From Terriglobia bacterium (lineage in GTDB: Bacteria > Acidobacteriota > Terriglobia > Bryobacterales > Bryobacteraceae): a stretch of 45,748 nt of DNA. The DNA lies in assembly GCA_021325175.1 (NCBI GenBank), contig JAJPHS010000169.1, forward strand, positions 1 through 45,748, given 5' to 3'. Positions 16,640-24,684 of this stretch are shown here, piece after piece (positions within the stretch are counted from its first letter, which is position 1; each line of letters opens with the position of its first letter). A program made the translations under genes and the position numbers. Under the pieces are notes generated by a model. That model saw nothing but the letters and a program-made list of their open reading frames with translations, was not told where the DNA came from and did not search any database.

Positions 16640-17050
16640 ATGCAATACTTTTTGGCTAAAACCGACCCTGAAACCTATTCGATCGACGATTTCGAGCGCG
16701 ACCGGAAAACCGTTTGGGATGGCGTAACCAACCCGCAGGCGGTGCACGTCATCCGCCGGATGCGGCCCGGCGATCGCGTTTTTATTTATCACAGCGGCGG
16801 TAATTCGAGTGTTGTGGGGTTGGCCGTGGTTCGTTCCGAAGGCCGGCCGGATCCCAAAAATCCCAAATCCGCGGTGGCCGATTTCGAATTCGCCGGCCGT
16901 CTGGACCCTCCGACGACGCTGGCAGAAATCAAGGCATCGAAAAAGTTCGACGATTGGTCTTTAGTACGACAGAGCCGGCTTTCCACCATGGAAGCTCCGG
17001 AAAAGTTCGTCGAGTGGATGAGGGCCAGATATCCGCGCCAAAAAATCTAG
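16640..17050 (+). CDS. EVE-domain protein
   Basis: Small cytosolic protein of the EVE (PUA-like) family, 136 residues, a typical single-domain length. Family landmarks: MQYFLAKTDPETYSIDDF, VWDGVTNPQAVHVIRRM, RPGDRVFIYHSGG, VVGLAVVRSEGRPDP and the closing SLVRQSRLSTMEAPEKF. EVE domains are proposed to read modified bases in DNA or RNA (aromatic cage), and some sit in restriction systems; this one is stand-alone, so a specific role cannot be assigned. It is divergent from the exopolysaccharide operon and convergent with galK. Confidence 0.92.
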   Translation: MQYFLAKTDPETYSIDDFERDRKTVWDGVTNPQAVHVIRRMRPGDRVFIYHSGGNSSVVGLAVVRSEGRPDPKNPKSAVADFEFAGRLDPPTTLAEIKASKKFDDWSLVRQSRLSTMEAPEKFVEWMRARYPRQKI

Positions 17051-17077
17051 CCGGACGGCCCGTTCGGCGATTCGGAA

Positions 17078-17108
17078 CGGACGCCGCATTGCAGGGTTGC
17101 GGCGTCCG
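17078..17108. terminator. Strong hairpin between convergent EVE and galK genes
   Basis: Perfect 11-bp inverted repeat CGGACGCCGCA / TGCGGCGTCCG with a 9-base loop, 27 bases after the EVE stop and 57 bases after the galK stop. There is no T-run on either side, so termination may need Rho, or the hairpin may only stabilise 3' ends. Confidence 0.55.
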
Positions 17109-17165
17109 CTCCTGGTTCGGAGGATACTGTGTTGCCAACTTAGTGCAAAGCGGGCGGAAATATTC

Positions 17166-18290
17166 TCAAAGAAGTTGTGACGCCCCGTCGGAGGCGATAC
17201 ACACGTGAATCTCCGGCCGCCAACCGAACTTTTCCGGATATTTCTCCAAAAGCGCCGATTCCAGCGCCGGAACTGCCTCTTTTCGCAGCAAATTCACCGT
17301 CGATCCGCCGAAGCCGCCTCCGGTCATCCTCGCGCCCAGAACGCCCGGAACCGACAGCGCGGTTTCCACCAGAAAATCGAGCTCGGCACAGCTTACCTGG
17401 TAATCGTCGCGCAGGCTGCGGTGCGATTCGATCAGCGTGATGCCCATTTTTTCGACATCGCCGCGCTCGGCCGCCGCGGCGAATTCCTCCACGCGCGCGT
17501 TTTCGGTGATCACGTGCCGCGCGCGAAGCAGCGGCGCGCCGGCCAGTTCGCTCAGCCGGCTCGCGGCCGCCTCCCGCAGGCATTTTACGCCGAGAACTCG
17601 CGCCGCTTCGGCGCACTCCTCCACGCGCCGGCGATACGCCGAACCGCCCAGCTCGTGCCTGACCATGGAATTGGCGGCCACGATCGCGATCCCTTCCGGC
17701 AGCCGCACTTCCCTGAATTCAAGCGAGCCGCAGTCCAGCAGGATCGCCGCGCCCGCCCGTCCCCGCGCCGCCACGAATTGATCCATAATCCCGACCGGCA
17801 CGCCCACGAAGCCGGTTTCGGCGGCGCGCGCCAGTTGCGCCAGCTCCAACGGATCGCGCGGCCCTCCCAGCGCCAGCATGACCGCCACCCCGAGCGCCGC
17901 CGACGAACTGAGGCCGCCGCCCAGCGGAACCGTTGACGAGATCAGCAGGTCCTGCGCCGCGATCGTTGCTCCGCGGCGCGACAGCTCCCACGCGACGCCG
18001 GCCACGCGATCCGACCAGTCGCCGCGGCGGCGAAGCTCGCCGATATTGGCTACCGGCCATTCGGCGGAGCTGGCCAGCTCCTCGGAATAGACGCGCAGCA
18101 GACCGGAAGAGGACGGCGCCGCGGTAACGACGCACTCGAGCTGAATCGCCATCGGCATCACCAGCCCCAGGTTGTAATCGGTGTGCTCGCCGATCAGATT
18201 CACGCGGCCCGGCGCTCTCCAGGCGCGCGGCGCCGCGCTTCCCGGATAAATTTCGCGAAAACGCTTCAGGATCGCTTCCAGGCGAGCCAC
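17166..18290 (-). CDS. galK: Galactokinase
   Basis: ATP-dependent phosphorylation of galactose to galactose-1-phosphate, first step of the Leloir pathway. 374 residues, the usual length for GHMP-family galactokinases. The galactokinase signature GRVNLIGEHTDYNLGLVMP is near residues 28-46, the GHMP ATP loop is PLGGGLSSSAALG, and the C-terminal GHMP motif is GARMTGGGFGGSTVNLL. The GTG start at 18290 lies inside the 3' end of the small membrane-protein gene (25-base overlap), so the two are probably translationally coupled. galT and galE are not in the window. Confidence 0.96.
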   Translation of the reverse strand: MARLEAILKRFREIYPGSAAPRAWRAPGRVNLIGEHTDYNLGLVMPMAIQLECVVTAAPSSSGLLRVYSEELASSAEWPVANIGELRRRGDWSDRVAGVAWELSRRGATIAAQDLLISSTVPLGGGLSSSAALGVAVMLALGGPRDPLELAQLARAAETGFVGVPVGIMDQFVAARGRAGAAILLDCGSLEFREVRLPEGIAIVAANSMVRHELGGSAYRRRVEECAEAARVLGVKCLREAAASRLSELAGAPLLRARHVITENARVEEFAAAAERGDVEKMGITLIESHRSLRDDYQVSCAELDFLVETALSVPGVLGARMTGGGFGGSTVNLLRKEAVPALESALLEKYPEKFGWRPEIHVCIASDGASQLL

Positions 18291-18439
18291 AACATTGCTC
18301 CGGCAAACAGCAGCATCGCCGCGCCCGAATAAAGATTGACGGGCACGCCGGTCAGCGCGGCGCGCGCGCCCGGCAGAGCAATCAGAATGATTCCCAGAAT
18401 CGCGAAGAAGATGCCGATCGGCACGCGCAAATCGATCAT
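18266..18439 (-). CDS. Small two-helix membrane protein between symporter and galactokinase
   Basis: 57 residues from the ATG at 18439. Two hydrophobic helices (about 6-23 and 37-54) are joined by a short loop with RAALTGVPVN, and the end is basic (AWKRS). It begins 5 bases after the symporter stop and overlaps galK by 25 bases, so it is embedded in the operon. Small membrane partners are known for some symporters (for example the YjcH-ActP and YhdT-PanF pairs), so an accessory subunit of the upstream transporter is a reasonable inference. I do not recognise a named family with certainty. Confidence 0.7.
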   Translation of the reverse strand: MIDLRVPIGIFFAILGIILIALPGARAALTGVPVNLYSGAAMLLFAGAMLWLAWKRS

Positions 18440-18444
18440 CGTTT

Positions 18445-20094
18445 TCACCAGAAAATCAGATTTAGCGCCACCAGCGCCGCGCCCACAATGAGCGCCAGCG
18501 GGCCAGGACGCTTGTACCAGGGCTGATGCTTGTCGTGCGGAATTTCCGTCACGCCGTAGACCAGCCCGCGCAGCTCCTCCACCGGCTTCGGCGCCGTTGC
18601 CAGGCTGATAAGAATCGTCACTAGAAAGCAGGTCGTCCAGGCGAAGATCGCGATCCAGAAATTTTGCGCCATGGTCGACGGGAACGAATGCAGATTCGCG
18701 ATCCATCCGCCCTTGCTTTCGGCCACGGTCCATCCGTGCGTGAGCGCGGCGGCCGCGGTTCCCGACACCAGTCCGGTGAACGCGCCGTGGCCGGTGGCGC
18801 GCTTCCAAAACATTCCTAACAGAAATGTTGCGAACAGCGGCGCGTTCACGAACGAAAAAACGAGCTGTAAAACGTCCATGATGTTGTTGTATTCGCGCGC
18901 CAGATACGCGGTGGCGATGGACAGCGCGACCCCGCCCACCGTACTGGCGCGGCCCACCCACAGGTAGTGCCGGTCCGGGGCGCGCCGCCGGATATGCCCC
19001 TGATAAAGATCGTAGGTGAAGACGGTGTTGAAGGCGGTGACGTTGCCCGCCATGCCGCTCATGAACGACGCCATCAGCGCCGTTAATCCCACGCCGAGCA
19101 TGCCGGTCGGATAGAACTTCGCCATCAGCGTCGTCAGCGTCTGATCGTAATCGAATCCGCCGTCTTTCAGCGGAAGCGTGTAGCCGGCGCCCATGTGCAT
19201 CAGCGCCAGCGCCGCGATTCCGGGAACGATCACGATAAACGGCATGATCATTTTCGGAAACGCGGCGATCAGCGGCGTGCGCCGCGCCGCCGACATCGAA
19301 TCGGCGGCCATGGCCCGCTGCACCACCAGAAAATCGGTGCACCAGTAGCCGAACGACAACACGAAGCCGAGGCCCGCGATGAGCGAAAACGCCTCCACGC
19401 CCATCGGATTTTCCGACGTGTCCGCGGTATATCGCCAGATGTTGGTCATCACCGGAGGCAGTTGCGCGGCCATCCCGCGCCAGCCGCCGCTGCGCGCCAC
19501 CGCCAGAATCGCCAGCGGGGCAAACCCCAGCACGATCAGGAAAAATTGCAGCACTTCGTTATAAATCGCGCTGGTGAGGCCGCCCAAAAACGTATAGACC
19601 AGAACGATCGCCGCCGAAAGCATCACGCTGCGCGTAAAATCCCAACCGAGGACCAGCTCGAACAGTTTCCCCAGCGCGTACATGGAAACGCCGGAGGAAA
19701 ACAGCGTCATCACCGCGAAGGTAACGGCGTTCAGCGCGCGCGTTTTTTCGTCAAAGCGCAGCCGCAGATATTCCGGGACGCTGCGCGCGCGGCTGCCGTA
19801 GTAGAACGGCATCATGAACACGCCGACGAACATCATCGCCGGCACCGCGCCCAGCCAGTAGAAATGCGCGGTCATCAGCCCGTACTTGGCCCCGGAGGCG
19901 CACATGCCGACCACTTCCTGCGCGCCCAGATTGGCTGCAAGAAACGCCAGGCTGGTGATCCACACCGGAACCGAATGGCGGGAGGTGAGAAAATCTTCGC
20001 TCGATTCCATCTTCCGGCGCAGCATCACGCCGATCGCCAGAACAAAAAGGAAGTACAGCGCCAGGATCCCGTAATCGATCCAGCCAAGCGACAT
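18445..20094 (-). CDS. Sodium:solute symporter (SSS/SGLT family), probably a sugar transporter
   Basis: Sodium-coupled inner-membrane uptake system, 549 residues with about 13-14 membrane segments. SSS family landmarks are seen: YFLFVLAIGVMLRRKMESSEDFL near the N-terminus, SLAFLAANLGAQEVVGM in the first core helix, TFLGGLTSAIYNEVLQFFLI around helix 5, and GLTALMASFMSGMAGNVTAFNTVFTYDLY, the region carrying sodium-site residues. Co-transcription with galactokinase suggests galactose or a related sugar as substrate (inference). The acetamidase-like gene lies 29 bases upstream and the 57-aa membrane protein 5 bases downstream. Confidence 0.94.
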   Translation of the reverse strand: MSLGWIDYGILALYFLFVLAIGVMLRRKMESSEDFLTSRHSVPVWITSLAFLAANLGAQEVVGMCASGAKYGLMTAHFYWLGAVPAMMFVGVFMMPFYYGSRARSVPEYLRLRFDEKTRALNAVTFAVMTLFSSGVSMYALGKLFELVLGWDFTRSVMLSAAIVLVYTFLGGLTSAIYNEVLQFFLIVLGFAPLAILAVARSGGWRGMAAQLPPVMTNIWRYTADTSENPMGVEAFSLIAGLGFVLSFGYWCTDFLVVQRAMAADSMSAARRTPLIAAFPKMIMPFIVIVPGIAALALMHMGAGYTLPLKDGGFDYDQTLTTLMAKFYPTGMLGVGLTALMASFMSGMAGNVTAFNTVFTYDLYQGHIRRRAPDRHYLWVGRASTVGGVALSIATAYLAREYNNIMDVLQLVFSFVNAPLFATFLLGMFWKRATGHGAFTGLVSGTAAAALTHGWTVAESKGGWIANLHSFPSTMAQNFWIAIFAWTTCFLVTILISLATAPKPVEELRGLVYGVTEIPHDKHQPWYKRPGPLALIVGAALVALNLIFW

Positions 20095-20123
20095 GCAATT
20101 TCACTGTAGCTTACGGCCCGCGA

Positions 20124-21116
20124 TCAATGAAAAATGCTCTTCGGGATCATGGCGTGGACCCCTTTGGTTCCGTCCACCAGTTGTGTAATATCGAAGTCCA
20201 CGGCCACGCTCGCCAGCGCATACGCCTCTTCGCGGGTCAGATTCTTCTGCTCCATCAGAAAATCGATAGTTTCCATGCCACAGATCCGTGCCGCTTGGGT
20301 CAAGTCCTGGTCGATCCCCATGGTGATCCAATGCGTCGGGGTCTCCGCGCGCGGCCACTTCAGGTGCATGTCCTTGCGCAGAATGAACTGGAACACGCCG
20401 GTCAGCGACGTCTCCATCGCCGTGATATCGATCTCGCCGTTGCCCATCCCCGCGTGCCCGTCGCCCACCTCGAACAGCGCCCCGGCCGCGTGGACCGGAA
20501 TGAACAGCGTCGTCCCGGCCACCAGTTCCTTATTATCCAGATTGCCCGCGTGAATCCCCGGAGGCGAGCTGCTCACCTTGCCCATGGACTCCGGCGGCGC
20601 CACGCCCATGCTCCCGAAAAACGGACGCAGCGGGATATCGATGCCCGGCGCGAAGTGCCCGATCATCTTCTGCCGGTCCAGGGGAATAATTCGCGTTACG
20701 TGCTGCGGAAAAAGATCCGACAAAAATCCCGCCGTGCTGTTGAAGGCGTAATCGGCGCGCAGGCGAATCTCCTTGATCCGCACTTCGAGCACGTCTCCGG
20801 GCTGCGCACCCTCGATGGCGATCGGCCCGGTGAGCGGATGCCCGCCCGGCCCGCGTTTTTCCCGGGGAATTGCGGCGTAGTTGCGCAAAATATCCGGCTC
20901 GATCTGATCCTCCTTCATGCCCGCGCGCTCCAGCGTCTGCGGATTCGCCACCGAAACGCAATCGATCGTCACCGTGTCGCCGGACTTGATCCTCAGGACC
21001 GGCTTAGCCTCCGACCAGTAATAACCCCAGGCGATATTTTCCGGAGTCGATTTGAGCTGGTAATCGGCCGCGAACACGGCGCCGGCGAGAAAACAGGCGA
21101 AGGCAAGTCGAATCAT
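20124..21116 (-). CDS. Secreted acetamidase/formamidase-family protein
   Basis: Member of the FmdA/AmdA amidase family, which hydrolyses short amides such as formamide and acetamide. From the ATG at 21116 it has 330 residues and starts with a signal peptide (MIRLAFACFLAGAVFA), so the mature enzyme would be periplasmic, unlike the classical cytosolic formamidases. Recognisable family segments: LRIKSGDTVTIDCVS, GPIAIEGAQPGDVLEVRI, IPLRPFFGSMGVAP and FEVGDGHAGMGNGEIDITAMETSL. The last segment carries the conserved DGHAxxGDGE-like pattern, here with MGNGE. The substrate is uncertain. An alternative upstream ATG at 21134 would add six residues. Confidence 0.88.
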   Translation of the reverse strand: MIRLAFACFLAGAVFAADYQLKSTPENIAWGYYWSEAKPVLRIKSGDTVTIDCVSVANPQTLERAGMKEDQIEPDILRNYAAIPREKRGPGGHPLTGPIAIEGAQPGDVLEVRIKEIRLRADYAFNSTAGFLSDLFPQHVTRIIPLDRQKMIGHFAPGIDIPLRPFFGSMGVAPPESMGKVSSSPPGIHAGNLDNKELVAGTTLFIPVHAAGALFEVGDGHAGMGNGEIDITAMETSLTGVFQFILRKDMHLKWPRAETPTHWITMGIDQDLTQAARICGMETIDFLMEQKNLTREEAYALASVAVDFDITQLVDGTKGVHAMIPKSIFH

Positions 21117-21146
21117 CTGGCTATCGTGACACAATTTTCCTCCCGA

Positions 21147-21175
21147 TTGTGCGTTTGAACATTTAGGAGTAGATT
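21147..21175 (+). promoter_or_regulatory. Possible promoter of the zinc-ribbon membrane protein gene
   Basis: TTGTGC (21147-21152) and TAGATT (21170-21175) are spaced by 17 bases, 25 bases before the ATG, with GGAGGAG as the ribosome-binding site. Each hexamer matches consensus only partly. Confidence 0.3.
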
Positions 21176-21200
21176 AAACGGATACGGAGGAGAAACGATC

Positions 21201-21692
21201 ATGGCTTTTTGCGCAAACTGCGGATCGCAAGCGGAAGGAAAATTTTGCGCCCGCTGCGGCGCGCCAGTCGCGTCCGGAAGCGGCCCGGCGGCGCCGGGCT
21301 TCGCCGAAGCGCCGGGATATAACGTGCCGCCGCCCGCCACGCCCGTGCAGGCCGGAGGCTTGTCGGACAACATGGCCGCCGCGCTGTGTTACCTGTTGAC
21401 CATCGTCACCGGCGTCCTCTTCCTGGTGCTGGAGCCCTACAATAAAAACAAGCTCATCCGCTTTCACGCCTTTCAGGCGATTTTCCTGGGCGTGGCGTGG
21501 TTCGTCGCGGTGATCCTTCTCGGAATCCTCACCGCTCCGCTGGCGTTCATGGGTTTTTATCTGGTCTGGTCGCTCAGCCGGCTGGTGTATCTCGCCTTCC
21601 TGGTGCTGCTCATCGTGCTGATGTACAAAGCCTATAACAACGAGAAGTGGGTTCTGCCGGTGATCGGCCCGCTGGCGGAAAAGCAGGCGTAG
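21201..21692 (+). CDS. Zinc-ribbon plus DUF4870-like membrane protein
   Basis: 163 residues. The N-terminus is a double-CxxC zinc ribbon (CANCGSQAEGKFCARCG, cysteines about 4, 7, 16 and 19), then a proline/glycine/alanine linker. It ends in a membrane domain with about three helices typical of DUF4870/Tic20-like proteins (CYLLTIVTGVLFLVLEPYNK, FHAFQAIFLGVAWF, then a hydrophobic pair). A strong GGAGGAG site precedes the ATG. The function of the family is not established. The gene is divergent from the acetamidase gene and precedes the POTRA/HEAT gene on the same strand. Confidence 0.85.
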   Translation: MAFCANCGSQAEGKFCARCGAPVASGSGPAAPGFAEAPGYNVPPPATPVQAGGLSDNMAAALCYLLTIVTGVLFLVLEPYNKNKLIRFHAFQAIFLGVAWFVAVILLGILTAPLAFMGFYLVWSLSRLVYLAFLVLLIVLMYKAYNNEKWVLPVIGPLAEKQA

Positions 21693-21725
21693 CCGGATCC
21701 TCCGCCCGCGCGTCAAACTGGATAC

Positions 21726-22763
21726 GTGCCAGAATCTTATGCCTCGTGTGTGAGCCGCGGATGCCGCCTCGGACTTTTTCTTGTTCTTGTTTGCGCCACG
21801 CTGCAAGCCCAGCCCCGGATTGGCGTGCTCGATTTTTATGGCCTTCGCCATGTTACCGAGGCCAAGGTGCGGCAGGCGCTCGGAGTTCGTGAAGGCGATC
21901 CGCTGCCTCCCTCCAAGGGAGACACGGAGCAGCGTCTGGACAACATCCCCGGCGTGATCGAATCGCACCTGGAAGCCGTCTGCTGCGATCAGGGCAAAAT
22001 GATTCTCTACGTCGGCATCGAGGAAAAAGGCGCGCGCCGGTTCGAGACGCGCGAGCCCCCCGATGGGGCGGCGGACCTGCCCGCCGACGTTACCAACACT
22101 TATAAACGATTTCTCGCCGCCTCCGAGCTGGCCTCGCGCTACGGGCAAACCAGGGACGACCTCACGCACGGCCACGCGCTTTCGCAAAATCCGGAAACGC
22201 GCGAGGTTCAGGAAGAATTTCCCGCGGTGGTGACGCGCTACATCGGCGACCTGCGCCACACCCTGCGCGACTCCTCCGATGAAGCCCAGCGCGCCATCGC
22301 CGTTTACGTCATCGCCTACGCTCGCGATAAGCGCGATATCGTCAACGATCTGCAATACGCGCTGAAGGACGACGATCCCGGCGTCCGCCTCAACGCGCTG
22401 CGCGGGCTAAAAGCGCTGGCCGTCTACGCGCAATTAAATCCCGAATCCGGCGTGAAAATCGAGCCCACGTGGCTGATCGAAATGCTCAATTCGCTCTCCT
22501 GGCAGGATCGCATGCAGGCGCTGGACGTGCTGGAAATCGTCACCTCCAAGCCCGACCCGGAGACGATGGATCAGATTCGCGAGCGCGCGCTCGATTCGCT
22601 GGTGGAGATGGCGCGCTGGAAGACGCTGGCCCATGCGTTACCGGCGTTTTTAATGCTCGGCCGGATGGCGGGCATGCCGGACGCGGGGGTGCAGGCCGCC
22701 TGGACCGCCGGCGACCGGGAAACGGTGATCCAGGCGGCATTGGGTTCAAAAAAGAAGAAGTAG
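21726..22763 (+). CDS. Secreted protein with POTRA-like N-terminus and HEAT-like repeats
   Basis: 345 residues from the GTG at 21726; a second in-frame GTG at 21750 gives a cleaner signal peptide (CRLGLFLVLVCATLQAQ) and may be the true start. After the signal, about 75 residues look like a POTRA/FtsQ-type fold (IGVLDFYGLRHVTEAKVRQA, GVREGDPLPPSKGD, RLDNIPGV, GKMILYVGIEEKG). The C-terminal half is alpha-helical with HEAT-like units (EAQRAIAVYVIAYARDKRDI, then YALKDDDPGVRLNALRGLKA). Similarity to a named family is only at fold level. A periplasmic scaffold role is possible, but no function should be assumed. Confidence 0.72.
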   Translation: MPESYASCVSRGCRLGLFLVLVCATLQAQPRIGVLDFYGLRHVTEAKVRQALGVREGDPLPPSKGDTEQRLDNIPGVIESHLEAVCCDQGKMILYVGIEEKGARRFETREPPDGAADLPADVTNTYKRFLAASELASRYGQTRDDLTHGHALSQNPETREVQEEFPAVVTRYIGDLRHTLRDSSDEAQRAIAVYVIAYARDKRDIVNDLQYALKDDDPGVRLNALRGLKALAVYAQLNPESGVKIEPTWLIEMLNSLSWQDRMQALDVLEIVTSKPDPETMDQIRERALDSLVEMARWKTLAHALPAFLMLGRMAGMPDAGVQAAWTAGDRETVIQAALGSKKKK

Positions 22764-22878
22764 ACACTTGAGGAGGTTTACGTAAGCGGCGGCGCTTTCC
22801 TGCTCCGATTCGGTGCTCGCCAGCTACGTGGAAGCCATGGGGGGAGAAGGCGCGCCGTCAATTTCGGAAAGATTTAGG

Positions 22879-23967
22879 CTACTTCGGATAGCCGCGCCAC
22901 AAATATTCAAGCGCTTCCGGGAGAGTCTGCTGCTTCACCGCGCGATCCCCATGCACGGCGTTGCGCGCGAACACAAACTGATAGTGATAGTGCTTGGCCG
23001 CCAGCGCTTTCGCCATCCGCTCGTTGGCGTCCACCCAGTCGTGCATGTTGTCGCGCATGACGTTGGGATTGAACAGGTCGCGGTCGCCCACCTCCATCCA
23101 CATCCGAATCGCCTTGCGCGGGCTGTTCGGAATCAGCATCTCGTGAAAGCCCCAGGCGCCGTGCGGAGTCTCCGCGTTCGGCGGCCATTGCTGATTCACA
23201 AACGTTCCCGAGTAGGTCAGCACGCGGTGATACCACTCGTTGTGATACCAGGCCATCGCCAGCGCGCAGGAGCCGCCGGAGCTGGTGCCCATCGCCGCGC
23301 GGCCCTCGGGATCGCGCGTCAATTTCACGTTGGCCTCTTTTTCGACGCGCGGCAGAACTTCGCTGTCGACGAACTCGGCGTAGCGGCCGGACATGGCGTC
23401 GTATTCAAGACCGCGCTCGCTGCCCTGCGCGTCGCCGCCGCCGTTGCCGATCGAGATCGCGATCATCGCCGGAACCTTGCGCGCGGCGATCAGGTTGTCG
23501 AGCGCGGTGAACAGCAGCGCATCGGGACCATCGGCGCCCACGATGAACGGCGCCGCCGTTCCCGCAACATATTGCCTGGGGACGTACACCGCGACCTTGC
23601 GCGTGTACGGAGCCGGATGACTGGTGGTCACGATCAGCTTTGCCGGATCGTTCGGATCGGGCGCGCCGAAAGTGCCCGGATCGCGCGCGATTCCGGGATA
23701 AATCCTGCTCTCGGACGACTGCATCACAAAGTTGTAAATCTTGCCTTGCGGCACGCCTTCATGAACCGTCATTTCCGGCGCGGGACGGTGGGTTGGTCCG
23801 ATGATGAAGTTGCCGTCTTTATTCGGCGGAGCATTTTCGCCATCGGGCAGTTCCTTGGCGGCGACGTAGCCTTGTCCCCGCGCCAGCGGATCGCGCACCG
23901 GCGGAGCCGGCCGCGGTGTTTGCGCCAAACAGGCCGAAATCAGAACCGCGCCCAAGAATCGGAACAT
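22879..23967 (-). CDS. Secreted alpha/beta-hydrolase, esterase D / enterochelin-esterase type
   Basis: Putative serine esterase, 362 residues from the ATG at 23967 (GGGAGGT just upstream), with a signal peptide (FRFLGAVLISACLAQ). The fold signature is present: VYVPRQYVAGTAAPFIVGADG, the nucleophile elbow GTSSGG, an acid residue in MEVGDRDLFN and a catalytic His in NAVHGDRAV. The oxyanion/elbow region and spacing match the Esterase_D-like group that includes enterochelin esterases and feruloyl-esterase-like enzymes. Substrate unknown. Last gene of a minus-strand string after the sensor kinase, response regulator and tsaC-like gene; 41 bases separate it from the latter. Confidence 0.87.
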   Translation of the reverse strand: MFRFLGAVLISACLAQTPRPAPPVRDPLARGQGYVAAKELPDGENAPPNKDGNFIIGPTHRPAPEMTVHEGVPQGKIYNFVMQSSESRIYPGIARDPGTFGAPDPNDPAKLIVTTSHPAPYTRKVAVYVPRQYVAGTAAPFIVGADGPDALLFTALDNLIAARKVPAMIAISIGNGGGDAQGSERGLEYDAMSGRYAEFVDSEVLPRVEKEANVKLTRDPEGRAAMGTSSGGSCALAMAWYHNEWYHRVLTYSGTFVNQQWPPNAETPHGAWGFHEMLIPNSPRKAIRMWMEVGDRDLFNPNVMRDNMHDWVDANERMAKALAAKHYHYQFVFARNAVHGDRAVKQQTLPEALEYLWRGYPK

Positions 23968-24008
23968 CTCACCTCCCGCGGAGAGCGGAGTTGAACGGAT
24001 CAACTCAT

Positions 24009-24647
24009 CTATGTGCCTTTTAACACTTCAGCAATATCCTTCTCGGGAATCGCCCCCTCTTTAATCACCCGCCAGTACGGCTCGGTCACATCCACCGTGG
24101 TGGCCCCACAACCCGTGGTCAGGCCGCCGTCGAGCACCAGATCCAGGCGCCCGTCCATCGCGCCGAATACTTCGATTCCGCTGGCGCAGGTCGGGCTGCC
24201 GGAAATGTTCGCGCTGGTCGAGATCAGCGGCTGGTTCAACCGTTCCAGGATTGCGTTGGCGACCTTCGATCGGGACTGCCGCAGCGCCACGCGCCCGGTA
24301 TTGCCGGTCACCCGCAGCGGCACTCGCGAGGAAGCCGGCGCGATAATCGCCAGCGGTCCCGGCCAGAAATGGCGCGCCAGCAGATAGAATCGCGAGGGCA
24401 TCTCCTTGGTTAGCTCCTCCGCCATCAGCAGATCGCTCACCAGCAGGGGCAGGGAACGGTCCGCCTCGCGGCCCTTGGCTTCAAAAACGCGGCGAACGGC
24501 GTACAGATTCAACGGATCGGCGACCAGCGTGTAAAGCGCATCGCTCGGAACGGCGATGACCCCTCCGCGGCGCACGAGGGCGGCGGCGTGCTCGATGGCG
24601 TCTTCCGGCGGACGCTCGGCGTCGATCTCAATCAGGTCGGTTGCCAC
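24009..24647 (-). CDS. L-threonylcarbamoyladenylate synthase (Sua5/YciO/TsaC family)
   Basis: Makes threonylcarbamoyl-AMP from threonine, bicarbonate and ATP for the t6A modification of ANN-decoding tRNAs. 212 residues, comparable to TsaC-type proteins without the extra Sua5 domain. Family motifs: GGVIAVPSDALYTLVADPLN (normally PTDTVYGL; here S-D-A-L-Y-T), KGREADRSLPLLV (KxR.xxxPL pattern), FWPGPLAII, and the hallmark LISTSANISGSP. The altered first motif and RQSRSK segment could reflect a paralogue of the YciO type rather than the main tRNA enzyme. Confidence 0.9.
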   Translation of the reverse strand: MATDLIEIDAERPPEDAIEHAAALVRRGGVIAVPSDALYTLVADPLNLYAVRRVFEAKGREADRSLPLLVSDLLMAEELTKEMPSRFYLLARHFWPGPLAIIAPASSRVPLRVTGNTGRVALRQSRSKVANAILERLNQPLISTSANISGSPTCASGIEVFGAMDGRLDLVLDGGLTTGCGATTVDVTEPYWRVIKEGAIPEKDIAEVLKGT

Positions 24648-24684
24648 GCGTTCTAGTGTAACTTAAAGATTCCGGCGTCCGGTC

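Noticed and set aside
22764..22878. Possible gene fragment between the HEAT protein and the esterase (minus-strand stretch reading ASTESEQESAAAYVNLL)
   Set aside because: Too short, without start, ribosome-binding site or recognisable homology; treated as intergenic.
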